Below, in pieces: positions 16,567 through 24,757 of a DNA stretch of 64,000 bases. Within the stretch, counting starts at the first letter, position 1, and every line of letters begins with the position of its first letter. The stretch spans positions 177,782 to 241,781 of the forward strand of contig CATYLC010000001.1 of NCBI GenBank assembly GCA_958408685.1, in the 5' to 3' direction. The translations under genes were made by a program, and so were the position numbers. The notes under the pieces were generated by a model. It was given only the letters and a program-made list of their open reading frames with translations, made no database searches and was not told where the DNA came from. The DNA is from an uncultured Collinsella sp. Its GTDB lineage: Bacteria > Actinomycetota > Coriobacteriia > Coriobacteriales > Coriobacteriaceae.

Positions 16567-16602
16567 AACGGCTTTGGCTCCATTTGGTGCCAGAGCCGTT
16601 TT
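16567..16602 (+). terminator. Terminator of the tRNA unit
   Basis: AACGGCT-x-TGGC (16567-16578) pairs with GCCA-x-AGCCGTT (16589-16600), ending in TTTT at 16599-16602. The stem is long with one mismatch. Confidence 0.85.
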
Positions 16603-16635
16603 CATATACATGCCGGGACCCCACACCCCCTCCTA

Positions 16636-16702
16636 AGTTGCGGTGAAATACGGACTGTTTTTTGGCTTTTATGGCCCATGCAGTCCGTATTTCACCGCAA
16701 CT
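16636..16702. repeat. Dispersed palindrome, family A, copy 1
   Basis: A near-perfect hairpin with arms of about 22 nt (AGTTGCGGTGAAATACGGAC and its complement) and a loop of about 20 nt. It is intergenic, 5' of the orphan gene at 16888. The other five copies are at 17918, 43428, 47571, 56036 and 57574. Confidence 0.93.
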
Positions 16703-16887
16703 ATTTGTAAGGTTGGGTTTTGATGCCGTTGGGAGGGTCGTAGCGACCGTCTACCGAGAGTGGAAATATTTTTTGAAGCTCTGACCTGCGACGTCAAGCT
16801 TTTGGTCAGCTTTTGGCAAGGCCTGCGGACAGAAGCATGCGATAGCGTAATGGTATTCTCTCCGCCGTGATGGTTATGGGGTTGGCC

Positions 16888-17889
16888 ATGCTCGATAAAG
16901 GCAAATATTTTCCGCAGTCATATGCAAGGATGCTATTCTCGGCCGTTGGAATTCATCAAGATGGACAGCTGCTTATAACAATTGATCCTTGGGATGAACG
17001 CCGTGCGCGCGAGCTTATGCAGGAAGAGCTCATGCTTCGTCTTTACAACCACGTGTATGCGGATCCAGTCTATTGGAATAATCTTGGGGTTGAAGATCGC
17101 ATCTTTCAGCTGGCATCCGCTATTGCGGTCGTTGAACCGGATGCTGTGTTTTGCGGATCGACAGCAGCGCTGCTCTACGGCATCGGCTCGGCGTATACGC
17201 TTCTGGATAAAGTGCAAGTACTGCTGCCACGGTCTACAAGGCGTGATACGTATGAGTTCGTTGAATACAAGCGCTGGCGGGCGGGCGAAGTGTGGCGGCT
17301 AGGTCTGTTTACACTGACGGATCCGTGTCGAACGGTTGTTGATATCGCTCGAACGAGCGCCTTTCGCTATGCGCTGGGCTATGTCGATGGCTTGGCCCGT
17401 GAGTACGATGTCGAACGCGAAGAACTGCGAGCATATGCCCAGGCAAATTGCCGAGGGTTGCATGGCATCGCGCGTGCTTTTGACGTTTTTGAGTATATGG
17501 ACGGCAGGTCAGACAATGGCGGCGAGTCTGAGGCGAGAGCAGCGATGATTCTCGCTGGGATTGCCGCGCCCGAGCTTCAAGTTGAGATAACGCGACCGGG
17601 AAACGCTGGCTATTATCTAGCAGATTATGGCTGGCAGATGCCAGGCGGCTCATGGACGCTGGCAGAGCTGCATGGGCTAGGCAAGTTTGAAGACGAAGCT
17701 CAAAATGATCCAGAGCAGGCGGCGGCAAAAACGTATCGAGCGGCCCTCATGCGCGACGCGAACCTTCGCGCCATGGGCCACAACGTCATTCATTTCAAAC
17801 TCTCGGACACCTACGACGTAGAATCGTTCGGTGCCATGATGCGCGGCTACGGCATTCCGACAACAAAACCCTACGCCGAATCCCGATAG
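16888..17889 (+). CDS. Unrecognised protein, possibly an AbiEi-like / DUF559-like orphan
   Basis: A 333-residue protein I cannot name with confidence. The N-terminal half contains AVVEPDAVFCGSTAALLYGI, VQVLLPRS and LFTLTDPCRTVVDIARTSAF, which resembles actinobacterial proteins of the AbiEi-antitoxin-like group. The C-terminal part has spaced acidic residues (GESEARA, LADYGWQ, LAELHGLGKFED) that resemble a degenerate PD-(D/E)XK nuclease fold. Its base composition is AT-richer than its neighbours, consistent with transfer. Copies of the family A palindrome lie on each side. ATG 16888 has GGGG 7 nt upstream; ATG 16870 is an alternative. Confidence 0.6.
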   Translation: MLDKGKYFPQSYARMLFSAVGIHQDGQLLITIDPWDERRARELMQEELMLRLYNHVYADPVYWNNLGVEDRIFQLASAIAVVEPDAVFCGSTAALLYGIGSAYTLLDKVQVLLPRSTRRDTYEFVEYKRWRAGEVWRLGLFTLTDPCRTVVDIARTSAFRYALGYVDGLAREYDVEREELRAYAQANCRGLHGIARAFDVFEYMDGRSDNGGESEARAAMILAGIAAPELQVEITRPGNAGYYLADYGWQMPGGSWTLAELHGLGKFEDEAQNDPEQAAAKTYRAALMRDANLRAMGHNVIHFKLSDTYDVESFGAMMRGYGIPTTKPYAESR

Positions 17890-17917
17890 CGAAATCGTTC
17901 GCGGTCCACCTTCAATA

Positions 17918-17985
17918 AGTTGCGGTGAAATACGGACTGTTGAGGCCTTTAAAGGCATGAAACAGTCCGTATTTTACCGCGACTT
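17918..17985. repeat. Dispersed palindrome, family A, copy 2
   Basis: Same arms as copy 1 with two changes in the 3' arm (TTTTACCGCGACTT). The loop contains a perfect GCCTTTAAAGGC. It lies between the 3' ends of the orphan gene and the convergent PIN gene. Confidence 0.92.
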
Positions 17986-17999
17986 AGGAGGGAATGGGG

Positions 18000-18476
18000 T
18001 TAGCTGTGGGGGCGGTGGCGGAGCTTGTCGATGGCGGCGTCGGTACTGTGGCCGCGGGCGTCGGTGCTTCGGCTGCGGGCTTCGGCTGCGGTTTGGCGCT
18101 TGTGGCGGTAATCGATCATGCCTTGGATGATGGGCTTGCCAAAGCTCACGACATCATCGTTGTAGATGGCGGTTCGGGCGGCGAGGAGGCAGTCGGTAAA
18201 GTCCATGTGGGTCTTGCCAAAGAGTTTGACGGCAAGGGAGACAACGGTGGGCTCGTCGACCATGACGTCATCGAGCAACTTGGTCATGGCCGTCGCAATC
18301 TCCACACGCGGGACCTTGTAGACGTCACGCAGCGTAACGGCGACGCGCGTGATGATCTCGGGGTAGACGCGAGCGGTGCGCGTGGCGATGACCTTGGCGG
18401 CGCGCGGTGACAGGACCTCGTCGTCGTCAAGCAGGTAGCGTAGGATGACGGTCTCGTCGATGATGGTGCTACTCAT
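18000..18476 (-). CDS. PIN-domain toxin (VapC-like)
   Basis: A 158-residue putative ribonuclease toxin. PIN-domain acidic positions are visible: D7 in TIIDETVILRYLLDDD, E40 in VYPEIITRVAVTLRDVYKVP, and D92/D95 in HMDFTDCLLAARTA. The helix DVYKVPRVEI is typical of bacterial VapC-type PIN proteins. The last 35 residues (RQTAAEARSRSTDARGHSTD...) are a low-complexity basic tail not usual for the family. The start overlaps the antitoxin stop by 8 nt, the standard arrangement for a type II pair. Confidence 0.78.
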   Translation of the reverse strand: MSSTIIDETVILRYLLDDDEVLSPRAAKVIATRTARVYPEIITRVAVTLRDVYKVPRVEIATAMTKLLDDVMVDEPTVVSLAVKLFGKTHMDFTDCLLAARTAIYNDDVVSFGKPIIQGMIDYRHKRQTAAEARSRSTDARGHSTDAAIDKLRHRPHS

Positions 18477-18795
18477 GGATATCTACTTCCTCGGGACCCA
18501 AAATCGAATCGTCGCTTTCTGTAGCAAGGTACTCAATCCAGGCGTTACGCTCCTCGGAGCGGCGATTGGGGTCCCCATATGCTTTGAGCGATCCATAGGC
18601 GGCGGTGCCGTCCTTTGAGCGCACGGCGACCGGCTGAAAGGGAAGCTTGCGCATCAAAATGCTCTGCGCGACAAAAAGAAGGACGGCCTCGGCGAGCGAT
18701 GTGCCCATGGCGTCGTAGAGACGCTCGGCATGTTGCTTGTCTTCCTCGCGAATGCGCACCTGCAGGATGGCTCGTTTTTGAGTCGATGACATCAC
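18469..18795 (-). CDS. RelB/DinJ-like antitoxin
   Basis: A 108-residue protein with an N-terminal ribbon-helix-helix-like segment (AILQVRIREEDKQHAERLYDAMGTSLAEAVLLFVAQ, split here as AILQVRIREEDKQ and AMGTSLAEAVLLFV), characteristic of RelB/DinJ. The C-terminal half (PNRRSEERNAWIEYLATE) would wrap the toxin. AGGGAGG precedes the start at 18795; the first two codons are both ATG. DinJ-type antitoxins usually partner YafQ/RelE toxins, but here the partner has a PIN domain. It is expected to bind its own promoter. Confidence 0.75.
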   Translation of the reverse strand: MMSSTQKRAILQVRIREEDKQHAERLYDAMGTSLAEAVLLFVAQSILMRKLPFQPVAVRSKDGTAAYGSLKAYGDPNRRSEERNAWIEYLATESDDSILGPEEVDIHE

Positions 18796-18818
18796 TGGCC
18801 TCCCTTAATGAGCGTGCA

Positions 18819-18834
18819 ATATGAATAGTCATAT
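18819..18834 (-). promoter_or_regulatory. Candidate toxin-antitoxin operator
   Basis: ATATGA-ATAG-TCATAT is a perfect 6-bp inverted repeat 24-39 nt upstream of the antitoxin start, inside the AT-rich stretch where its promoter must lie. Ribbon-helix-helix antitoxins typically bind such sites to autorepress. Confidence 0.5.
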
Positions 18835-19017
18835 ACACTAACGGCTAATAATAGCCAATCTTACAACCACTACTTTATTGCACTAGAGTAATTGAGTGTA
18901 AACGATATTACAAACGTACTACATCCTTCAGAAATGAGCGTGAAATCTTTCTTGGGCGTACGCGTGTAATACACTCGCCTTTATAGCTTCCAGAGAATAA
19001 TCCCAACCAGCCCAAAC

Positions 19018-19043
19018 CCCTGCAATACACTCGTATTGCAGGG
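19018..19043. promoter_or_regulatory. Palindrome of 10-bp arms upstream of the formate hydrogenlyase operon
   Basis: CCCTGCAATA (19018-19027) and TATTGCAGGG (19034-19043) are perfect complements around CACTCG. There is no T-run after it, so it could be a regulator site or an RNA hairpin in the leader. Confidence 0.5.
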
Positions 19044-19220
19044 CCTATGCTCAAGTTTGCCCCCTGCAACTGCGTATATTTAACCTGTATATCGTTGGAG
19101 AAACTCTACCGAGTGCATGTTTCGCCGTATGCATTCGATACGTCGATGCCAGGCCACGGGCGGCTTGGGTCAATGTCGACAGGGTCTCTCCGACAAGGGA
19201 TTCAGGAGGGAGTGAACAAC

Positions 19221-19739
19221 ATGGGTAATAAGCGAGTCGTAGCCGATTCTTCGCGCTGCATTGGGTGTCAAACCTGCATGGCGGCGTGTATCGAGGCGCA
19301 CGACATCCCCGGTAACATCGCCGCGCCGCGCCTGCGCGTGACGCGTACGTACGAGATCTCCGCACCGGTGGCTTGCCATCACTGCGAGGATGCCCCGTGC
19401 GCGAAGGCCTGTCCTACGGGCGCCTTGTTCTTTGATCCAAAGAACCATCGCATCGGCGTCAACGAGGACAACTGCATCGGCTGCAAGAGCTGCGTCATGG
19501 CATGCCCCTTTGGCGCCGTGAGCGTGGCGACCACGCAGGTTCCGGTCTTGATGGGCGACGTTCGCGTGGGTTCGCAGACCAAGAGCTTCGTGCTCAAGTG
19601 CGACCTGTGCGTGGACCGTCCCGGCGGTCCGGCGTGTGCCGAGGCGTGCCCGACCAAGGGCCTCACCCTGGTAGACGATGAGCGCCTGGCGGAACTGACT
19701 GCCGAGCGTGCCCGCGCCACCATCGAAAACGAGGCGTAG
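19221..19739 (+). CDS. 4Fe-4S ferredoxin electron-transfer subunit (HydN/HycB-like)
   Basis: A 172-residue polyferredoxin that should shuttle electrons from formate dehydrogenase. Cysteine motifs are CIGCQTCMAAC, CHHCEDAPCAKACPTGA, CIGCKSCVMACPFGA and CDLCVDRPGGPACAEACPTKG, enough for four [4Fe-4S] clusters. The chosen ATG (19221) has AGGAGGG at 19204-19210; the frame continues upstream to 19047, but that part lacks family similarity. It is the first gene of the formate hydrogenlyase island, 76 nt before fdhF. Confidence 0.88.
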   Translation: MGNKRVVADSSRCIGCQTCMAACIEAHDIPGNIAAPRLRVTRTYEISAPVACHHCEDAPCAKACPTGALFFDPKNHRIGVNEDNCIGCKSCVMACPFGAVSVATTQVPVLMGDVRVGSQTKSFVLKCDLCVDRPGGPACAEACPTKGLTLVDDERLAELTAERARATIENEA

Positions 19740-19776
19740 GCGGGCGGCCATACAAGCCCAACGATTGTCAAATAAG

Positions 19777-19792
19777 TACCGATTAATCGGTA
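19777..19792. promoter_or_regulatory. Perfect 16-bp palindrome between ferredoxin gene and fdhF
   Basis: TACCGATTAATCGGTA is a perfect dyad 23 nt upstream of the fdhF ATG. With no loop it is more likely a protein-binding site than an RNA hairpin. It has no obvious -35/-10 partner. Confidence 0.5.
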
Positions 19793-19815
19793 GCAGAGAA
19801 AGGAAGGAGGGTGTC

Positions 19816-22038
19816 ATGGAGAAGCATAAAGTGATCTGCCCGTATTGCGGCGCCGGTTGCCAGTTTAACCTCTTGGTCCAAAACGGCCAGGTCGTGGGTA
19901 CCGAACCGCTCAACGGCATCACCAATCAGGGCGAGCTGTGCCTTAAGGGCATGAGCGGCTACGACTTCATCAACGACACCAAGATCTTGACTCCTCGCGT
20001 ACTGCACCCGATGATCCGCCGCACTAAGGGCGCGGATCTTGAGCGCGTAAGCTGGGACGAGGCACTGGATTTCACCGCATCTAAGATGCAGGCCATAATT
20101 GACGAATATGGTCCTAACGCTGTCATGACCACCGGCTCTTCGCGAGGCGGCGGCAATGAGGCGAACTACGTCATGCAGAAGTTTACGCGTGCGTGCATCG
20201 GCACCCACAGCGTGGACAACTGCGCCCGTACTTGACACGGCCCTACTGTCCTCGGTCTGATGGACACGGTTGGTTCAGGTTGCATGTCATGCTCCATCCC
20301 CGGTATGGAGGATGCGGGCTGCATTTTCCTCTTCGGCTATAACCCTGCCGATTCGCACCCCATCGTCGCAAGGCGTATCGTGCGAGCCAAAGAAAAGGGT
20401 TGCAAGATCATCGTCGCCGACCCGCGCCATATCGAAACCGCGCGTATCGCCGATCTCTACCTTCCGATCAAGAACGGTTGCAACGTCGCGTTCCTCAACG
20501 CCTTTGCCAACTGCTTGGTCAACGATGGCCTCTACGACAAGGAATTCGTCGCCGAGCATACGAACGGCTTTGACGAGTGGTGGGAGACCATCAAGAACTA
20601 CACTCCCGAATCCGTACAGGACATCACGGGTGTCGAGCCCGCGTTGATCCACCAAGCTGCCGAGATGTACGCCACGGCGAAGCCCTCTGCCATCATTGGC
20701 TGGGGCATGGGCGTATGCCAGCAGAAGCAGAACCTGAAGACGGTGCACACCATCGCCTCCATCGCCTGCGTTGCCGGCCAGATCGGCAAACCCAATTCCG
20801 GCCTCGCGCCCGTGCGTGGTCAGAACAACGTCCAGGGCTCCTGCGATATGGGCATGCTGCCCAACCTGTACCCTGGCTACCAGAAGGTCACCGACCCGGC
20901 AGTGCGCGCCAAGTTTGCCAAGGCTTGGGGCGTGCCCGAGGAAAAGCTTCCGCTCGAGGAGGGCTACAAGCTCACCGACCTGGGCCACCTGGTCGACGAG
21001 GGCAAGGTGCACTGCTTCTACAACTACGGCGAGGACCCGGTGCAGACCGAGCCCGATTCGGCCGGAATGCGCAAGACGCTCTCCGAACTGGATCTGTTCA
21101 TTTGCCAGGACATCTTTATGACGCAGACGACCATGCTCGCCGACGTCATCCTGCCTGCCACCTCTTGGGGCGAGCACGAGGGTGTCTTTACCGCATCCGA
21201 CCGTAGCTTCCAGCACTTTGACGCGGCCGTTCCGCCCAAGGGCGAGTGCCGCCACGACTGGGAGATCTTCGCGGACCTGTCTACGCGCATGGGCTACCCC
21301 ATGCACTACGACAACACCGAGCAGATCTGGAACGAGTGCATTAGCCTGTGCCCCAACTTTGTGGGCGCGACCTACGAGAAGATGGCTCCCGAGGGCGGCT
21401 ACGCCCAGTGGCCCGTCAAGAGCACCGATGTGAACGACCACGGTACGCCCGACATGTTCGCTGGTGGCAAGTTCACCACCAAGGACGGCCGCGCCAACCT
21501 GATGGCGCACGACTGGGAGGCGCCCTCCGAGCTTCCCGACGATGAGTACCCGCTCATCCTGTGCACCGTCCGCGAGGTCGGCCACTACAGCTGCCGCTCG
21601 ATGACCGGCAACTGCAAGACGCTGGCGCTGCTTGCCGACGAGCCCGGCTTTGTCCGCATGAATCCCGCGGACGCCCAGGCGCGCGGCATCAAGAACGGCG
21701 ACATCGTCTCGATTCACAGCCGCCGCGGCCAGGTATACAGCCGCGCCGACGTGAGCGATCGCATCAACAAGGGCACGGTCTACATGACCTACCAGTGGTG
21801 GATCGGCAAGTGCAACGAGCTGACCATGCACAAGGTCGACCCGGTCTCGCATACGCCCGAGGACAAGTTCTCCGCCTGCCAGGTCGACGCTATCGCTGAC
21901 CAGGTCTGGGCCGAGGGCGAGGTGGAGCGTCAGTACACCGAGCTCAAGCAGGCTCTGGTGGACGCCGCCGCTCCCCAGGACGTTGAGCCCGGCGCCGCCA
22001 AGTTCGACGACGAGACGCACGTGAACCAAATCGTGTAG
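19816..22038 (+). CDS. fdhF: Formate dehydrogenase H, selenocysteine-containing (Sec140)
   Basis: A 740-residue molybdopterin (bis-MGD) enzyme that oxidises formate to CO2. The frame is interrupted only by TGA at 20233-20235 (codon 140) in the context NCART-U-HGPTV. This aligns with Sec140 of E. coli FdhF, and sequence identity continues on both sides (GYNPADSHPIV, PVRGQNNVQG, CDMGMLPN, STREVGHYSCRSMTGN-like). The N-terminal CPYCGAGC with a later CLKGMSG binds one [4Fe-4S]. It has no signal peptide and is cytosolic. AAGGAGGG precedes the ATG. It is not a pseudogene, because selABCD are all in the window. Confidence 0.97.
20236..20280 (+). promoter_or_regulatory. SECIS element of fdhF
   Basis: Downstream of the TGA, TGTCC (20247-20251) pairs with GGACA (20262-20266). 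The loop contains GGTCT at 20254-20258, the same loop motif as in E. coli fdhF, where SelB binds. Spacing from the TGA to the loop is about 20 nt, as expected. Confidence 0.8.
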
Positions 22039-22059
22039 TCCCGTTCTCGTTGGCTATTT

Positions 22060-22094
22060 GGGCCGGGCGTCCCGTACGTTCGGGAGCCCGGCCC
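22060..22094 (+). promoter_or_regulatory. Intercistronic hairpin between fdhF and hyfA
   Basis: GGGCCGGGC (22060-22068) pairs with GCCCGGCCC (22086-22094), with inner CCCG/CGGG. It is followed by GTTATTTTGA, so it may terminate part of the transcripts or protect the fdhF mRNA end. Confidence 0.6.
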
Positions 22095-22116
22095 GTTATT
22101 TTGAAAGGAAGTGGGG

Positions 22117-22734
22117 ATGAACCGCTTCATCGACATCAACCCGGAGAGGTGCATCGGCTGCGGAACATGTCAGTCCGCCTGTGCCGACGCTCACCGGATG
22201 CAGGGTCTTCAGGATACGCCGCGCCTGGCGCTCGTGAAGACCGGCGGTATTTCGGCCGCCCTTGCCTGCCACCATTGCGAGGGTGCCCCCTGCGCCGAGG
22301 TCTGCCCGGTGAATGCCATCGAGCACGATGGCGACCGCATCCACGTAAAGGAGCAGGAGTGCATCGGGTGCAGGCTGTGCGCCATCGCGTGCCCCTTCGG
22401 TGCCATCCATCCCGATGGCACGTCTATCGCCGGTGTCGCAGGCATGTGCGACCCGACGCCTTCGTATCCTAAGTCCCTGAGCAGCCTTCTTACGTGGGCT
22501 CCCGGCCAGTACACCTGCGCTGTCAAGTGCGATCTGTGCGCCTTCGATCCGGACGGCCCGCATTGTGTGGCGGCGTGCCCCACCAAGGCGCTGACCGTCA
22601 TGGGCGGCGCGGCCGATCGCGAGCTCGACGAGGCCAAGCGCCTGCGCTCGATCGAAAACGGTCCGGTCGTCGACGTTACCGCTGTGGCCCAGGGCCTGTC
22701 CGAGAAAGCAGAAGGGAGCGTAAACAATGGATAG
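22117..22734 (+). CDS. hyfA: Hydrogenase-4 component A, 4Fe-4S ferredoxin
   Basis: A 205-residue polyferredoxin linking formate dehydrogenase with the membrane hydrogenase. Motifs CIGCGTCQSAC, CHHCEGAPCAEVCPVNA, CIGCRLCAIACPFGA and CDLCAFDPDGPHCVAACPTKA give four cluster sites. An insert of about 30 residues (TSIAGVAGMCDPTPSYPKS) between the third and fourth motifs is typical of HyfA/HycB-like proteins. ATG 22117 has GAAAGGAAG upstream. The 3' end overlaps hyfB by 8 nt. Confidence 0.88.
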   Translation: MNRFIDINPERCIGCGTCQSACADAHRMQGLQDTPRLALVKTGGISAALACHHCEGAPCAEVCPVNAIEHDGDRIHVKEQECIGCRLCAIACPFGAIHPDGTSIAGVAGMCDPTPSYPKSLSSLLTWAPGQYTCAVKCDLCAFDPDGPHCVAACPTKALTVMGGAADRELDEAKRLRSIENGPVVDVTAVAQGLSEKAEGSVNNG

Positions 22735-24745
22735 CATGACGCTGTTTATCGCATCGCTTGCCGTCTCGTGCATCGGTGCGCTCGCCTCGGTTCTGCTGAT
22801 CAAGGCCGATAACGCCGCCAAAACCGCCGGCTGCCTTATCGGCGCCGTCGCCGCGGTGCTTTCGTTTGTGGCCGGTATCCAGGCCGTGCTGGGCGATGTC
22901 ACGTCGGTCGACACCATCGTGTTCTTCCCGTTTGCCCATTTCCAGCTGCTGCTCAATCAGCTGTCCGGCCTGTTCGTGGCGCTCATCTCGGTGCTCGCGT
23001 TTGCCGGTTCGATCTACGGTCTCAACTACTTTGATGAGTACCCGGGCAAAAAGGGCCGCGCTGGCTTCTTCTTTAACACCTTCGTGGCGTCCATGATGCT
23101 CGTCATCACCGCCGACAACGTGTTTTGGTTCCTGGTCGCCTTTGAGCTCATGTCGCTGACCTCGTACTTCCTGGTCGCGATCGAGGAGAACGAGAATTCC
23201 ATCCACGGCGGTTGGCTCTACTTTGTGATCGCACACGTGGGCTTTGTGCTCATCATGGCGAGCTTCCTCACCATGACCAACTTCGCCGGTGGCTCGTTTG
23301 CCTTTGCGGATTTCCGCGCTACGCAGTTTAGCCCCGCGGTCGCATCCGTGTGCTTCGTGCTCGCCTTCTTTGGCTTTGGCGCCAAGGCCGGTATCATCCC
23401 GCTGCACGGCTGGCTGCCCAAGGCACATCCCGAGGCGCCGTCCAACGTGTCGGCCCTCATGTCCGGCGGCATGATCAAGATCGGTATCTTCGGCATCCTC
23501 AAGGTTGGTCTCGACCTGCTCTCCGCCTCGGGCGTTCAGGTTTGGTGGGGCCTTATGGTCATGGTCTTTGGTGCGATCTCGTCGGTTCTCGGCGTGGCTT
23601 TCGCCCTGCAGGAGCATGACATCAAGCGCCTGCTGGCCTATCACTCCGTCGAGAACATCGGCATCATTCTGCTCGGCGTCGGTGCCTCCATGGCCGCCAT
23701 GGCGCTCAACTCGGTCGGTATCGCCGTCCTGGCTCTGATGGCCGCCCTCTACCACACGTTTAACCACGCGATGTTTAAGGGCGAGCTGTTCTTGGGCGCC
23801 GGTGCGCTGCTGTACTCTACGGGTACGCGCAATATGGAGAAGATGGGCGGCCTGTTCCGTCGTATGCCGGCAACGGCCATCTGCTTCCTCGTTGGCGCGC
23901 TTGCCATCTCGGCCATCCCGCCCTTTAACGGCTTTGTTTCCGAGTGGTTTACCTACCAGTCGCTGTTTAATGCCGCCATGCAGGGCGACAAGGCCGTCAT
24001 GATTGTGGCCGTGTTCGCTGCCGTCGCGCTTGCCATTACCGGCGCGCTGGCTGTCACGTGCTTCGTCAAGGCCTATGGCGTCTCCTTTGCCTCCGCGCCC
24101 CGTTCCGAGGCTGCGGCCAATGCCAAGGAGGTTCCCGCCCCCATGGTGTTCGCGCAGGGCCTGCTCGCGGCCATCTGCGTCGTGCTGGGCATTGGCGCTC
24201 CCGTGATCGCGCCCGTGCTGGTCGATGTCGCCGCGTCCGTGCTGCATCCGTACGGCGGCGTGTTTGCCGCCGAGGGCATGGAGCTCATGAACCAGTACTC
24301 CGGCGCTGCCACCTCCACGCCCGCGATCGCTATTGCGCTCGTGGTGCTCGTCGGTCTTGCCTGCGGTTATCGCAAGCTCAAGACCGTCGGCAAGGTGCAG
24401 AAGTCCCAGCCGTGGGCATGCGGCTATGCTCCCAACGAGCATATGCCCGTCGTGGCCACGACCTTTGCCTCCGAGGTGTCCTGGTTTATGCAGCCGCTCT
24501 ACACGCTGCGCGACCGCTGCACGGCCGTCTGCTGGTCCATCGCGCACTTCTTCCAGAAGCTCACCGGTGTGGCCGAGGCTGTGGAGCCCGTACCCGACAA
24601 GGTTCTCGTCGATGCCCCGCATAAGGGTGTCGAGAAGCTCGCCGACCTCGCGACTAAGCTCGAGGGCGGCAACTACAGCATCTATATCTGCTACATCGTC
24701 GCGGCACTCGTGGTGTTCCTCGTGCTCGCCGTGAAAATGGGTTAA
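22727..24745 (+). CDS. hyfB: Hydrogenase-4 subunit B, proton-pump-like membrane protein
   Basis: A 672-residue antiporter-like membrane subunit related to NuoL/HycC. About 16 hydrophobic segments are visible; the family core FWFLVAFELMSLTSYFLVAI and KAGIIPLHGWLPKAHPEAPS (with the conserved Lys and HPEAP) is intact. The C-terminal region (KKSQPWACGYAPNEHMPV-like) is shared with HyfB. It overlaps hyfA by 8 nt and is 12 nt from hyfC. It probably couples hydrogen evolution to ion movement. Confidence 0.92.
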   Translation: MDSMTLFIASLAVSCIGALASVLLIKADNAAKTAGCLIGAVAAVLSFVAGIQAVLGDVTSVDTIVFFPFAHFQLLLNQLSGLFVALISVLAFAGSIYGLNYFDEYPGKKGRAGFFFNTFVASMMLVITADNVFWFLVAFELMSLTSYFLVAIEENENSIHGGWLYFVIAHVGFVLIMASFLTMTNFAGGSFAFADFRATQFSPAVASVCFVLAFFGFGAKAGIIPLHGWLPKAHPEAPSNVSALMSGGMIKIGIFGILKVGLDLLSASGVQVWWGLMVMVFGAISSVLGVAFALQEHDIKRLLAYHSVENIGIILLGVGASMAAMALNSVGIAVLALMAALYHTFNHAMFKGELFLGAGALLYSTGTRNMEKMGGLFRRMPATAICFLVGALAISAIPPFNGFVSEWFTYQSLFNAAMQGDKAVMIVAVFAAVALAITGALAVTCFVKAYGVSFASAPRSEAAANAKEVPAPMVFAQGLLAAICVVLGIGAPVIAPVLVDVAASVLHPYGGVFAAEGMELMNQYSGAATSTPAIAIALVVLVGLACGYRKLKTVGKVQKSQPWACGYAPNEHMPVVATTFASEVSWFMQPLYTLRDRCTAVCWSIAHFFQKLTGVAEAVEPVPDKVLVDAPHKGVEKLADLATKLEGGNYSIYICYIVAALVVFLVLAVKMG

Positions 24746-24757
24746 GGAGGGGAGAGC

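Larger units (their letters stand above)
16555..16887. other. Intergenic region with terminator and hairpin repeat, before the orphan gene
   Basis: 333 nt without a gene. It holds the tRNA terminator (16567-16602) and copy 1 of the dispersed palindrome (16636-16702). The rest is AT-richer sequence with no clear promoter hexamers. Confidence 0.6.
18796..19220. other. AT-rich intergenic region between divergent toxin-antitoxin and formate hydrogenlyase operons
   Basis: 425 nt with no supported gene. It contains palindromes ATATGA-ATAG-TCATAT (18819-18834) and CCCTGCAATA-CACTCG-TATTGCAGGG (19018-19043). The decamer AATACACTCG occurs twice, at 18968-18977 and 19024-19033. The 3' 175 nt are GC-richer and probably form the leader of the ferredoxin gene. 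No clear sigma-54 -24/-12 element was seen. Confidence 0.55.

Noticed and set aside
18000..18410. 138-residue plus-strand frame opposite the PIN gene
   Set aside because: Gly/Val-rich antisense product, no ribosome site. The minus-strand PIN protein is clear.
19816..22038. fdhF as a broken gene with a premature stop
   Set aside because: The TGA is at the known Sec position, a GGTCT-loop hairpin follows, and selA, selB, selC and selD are all present.
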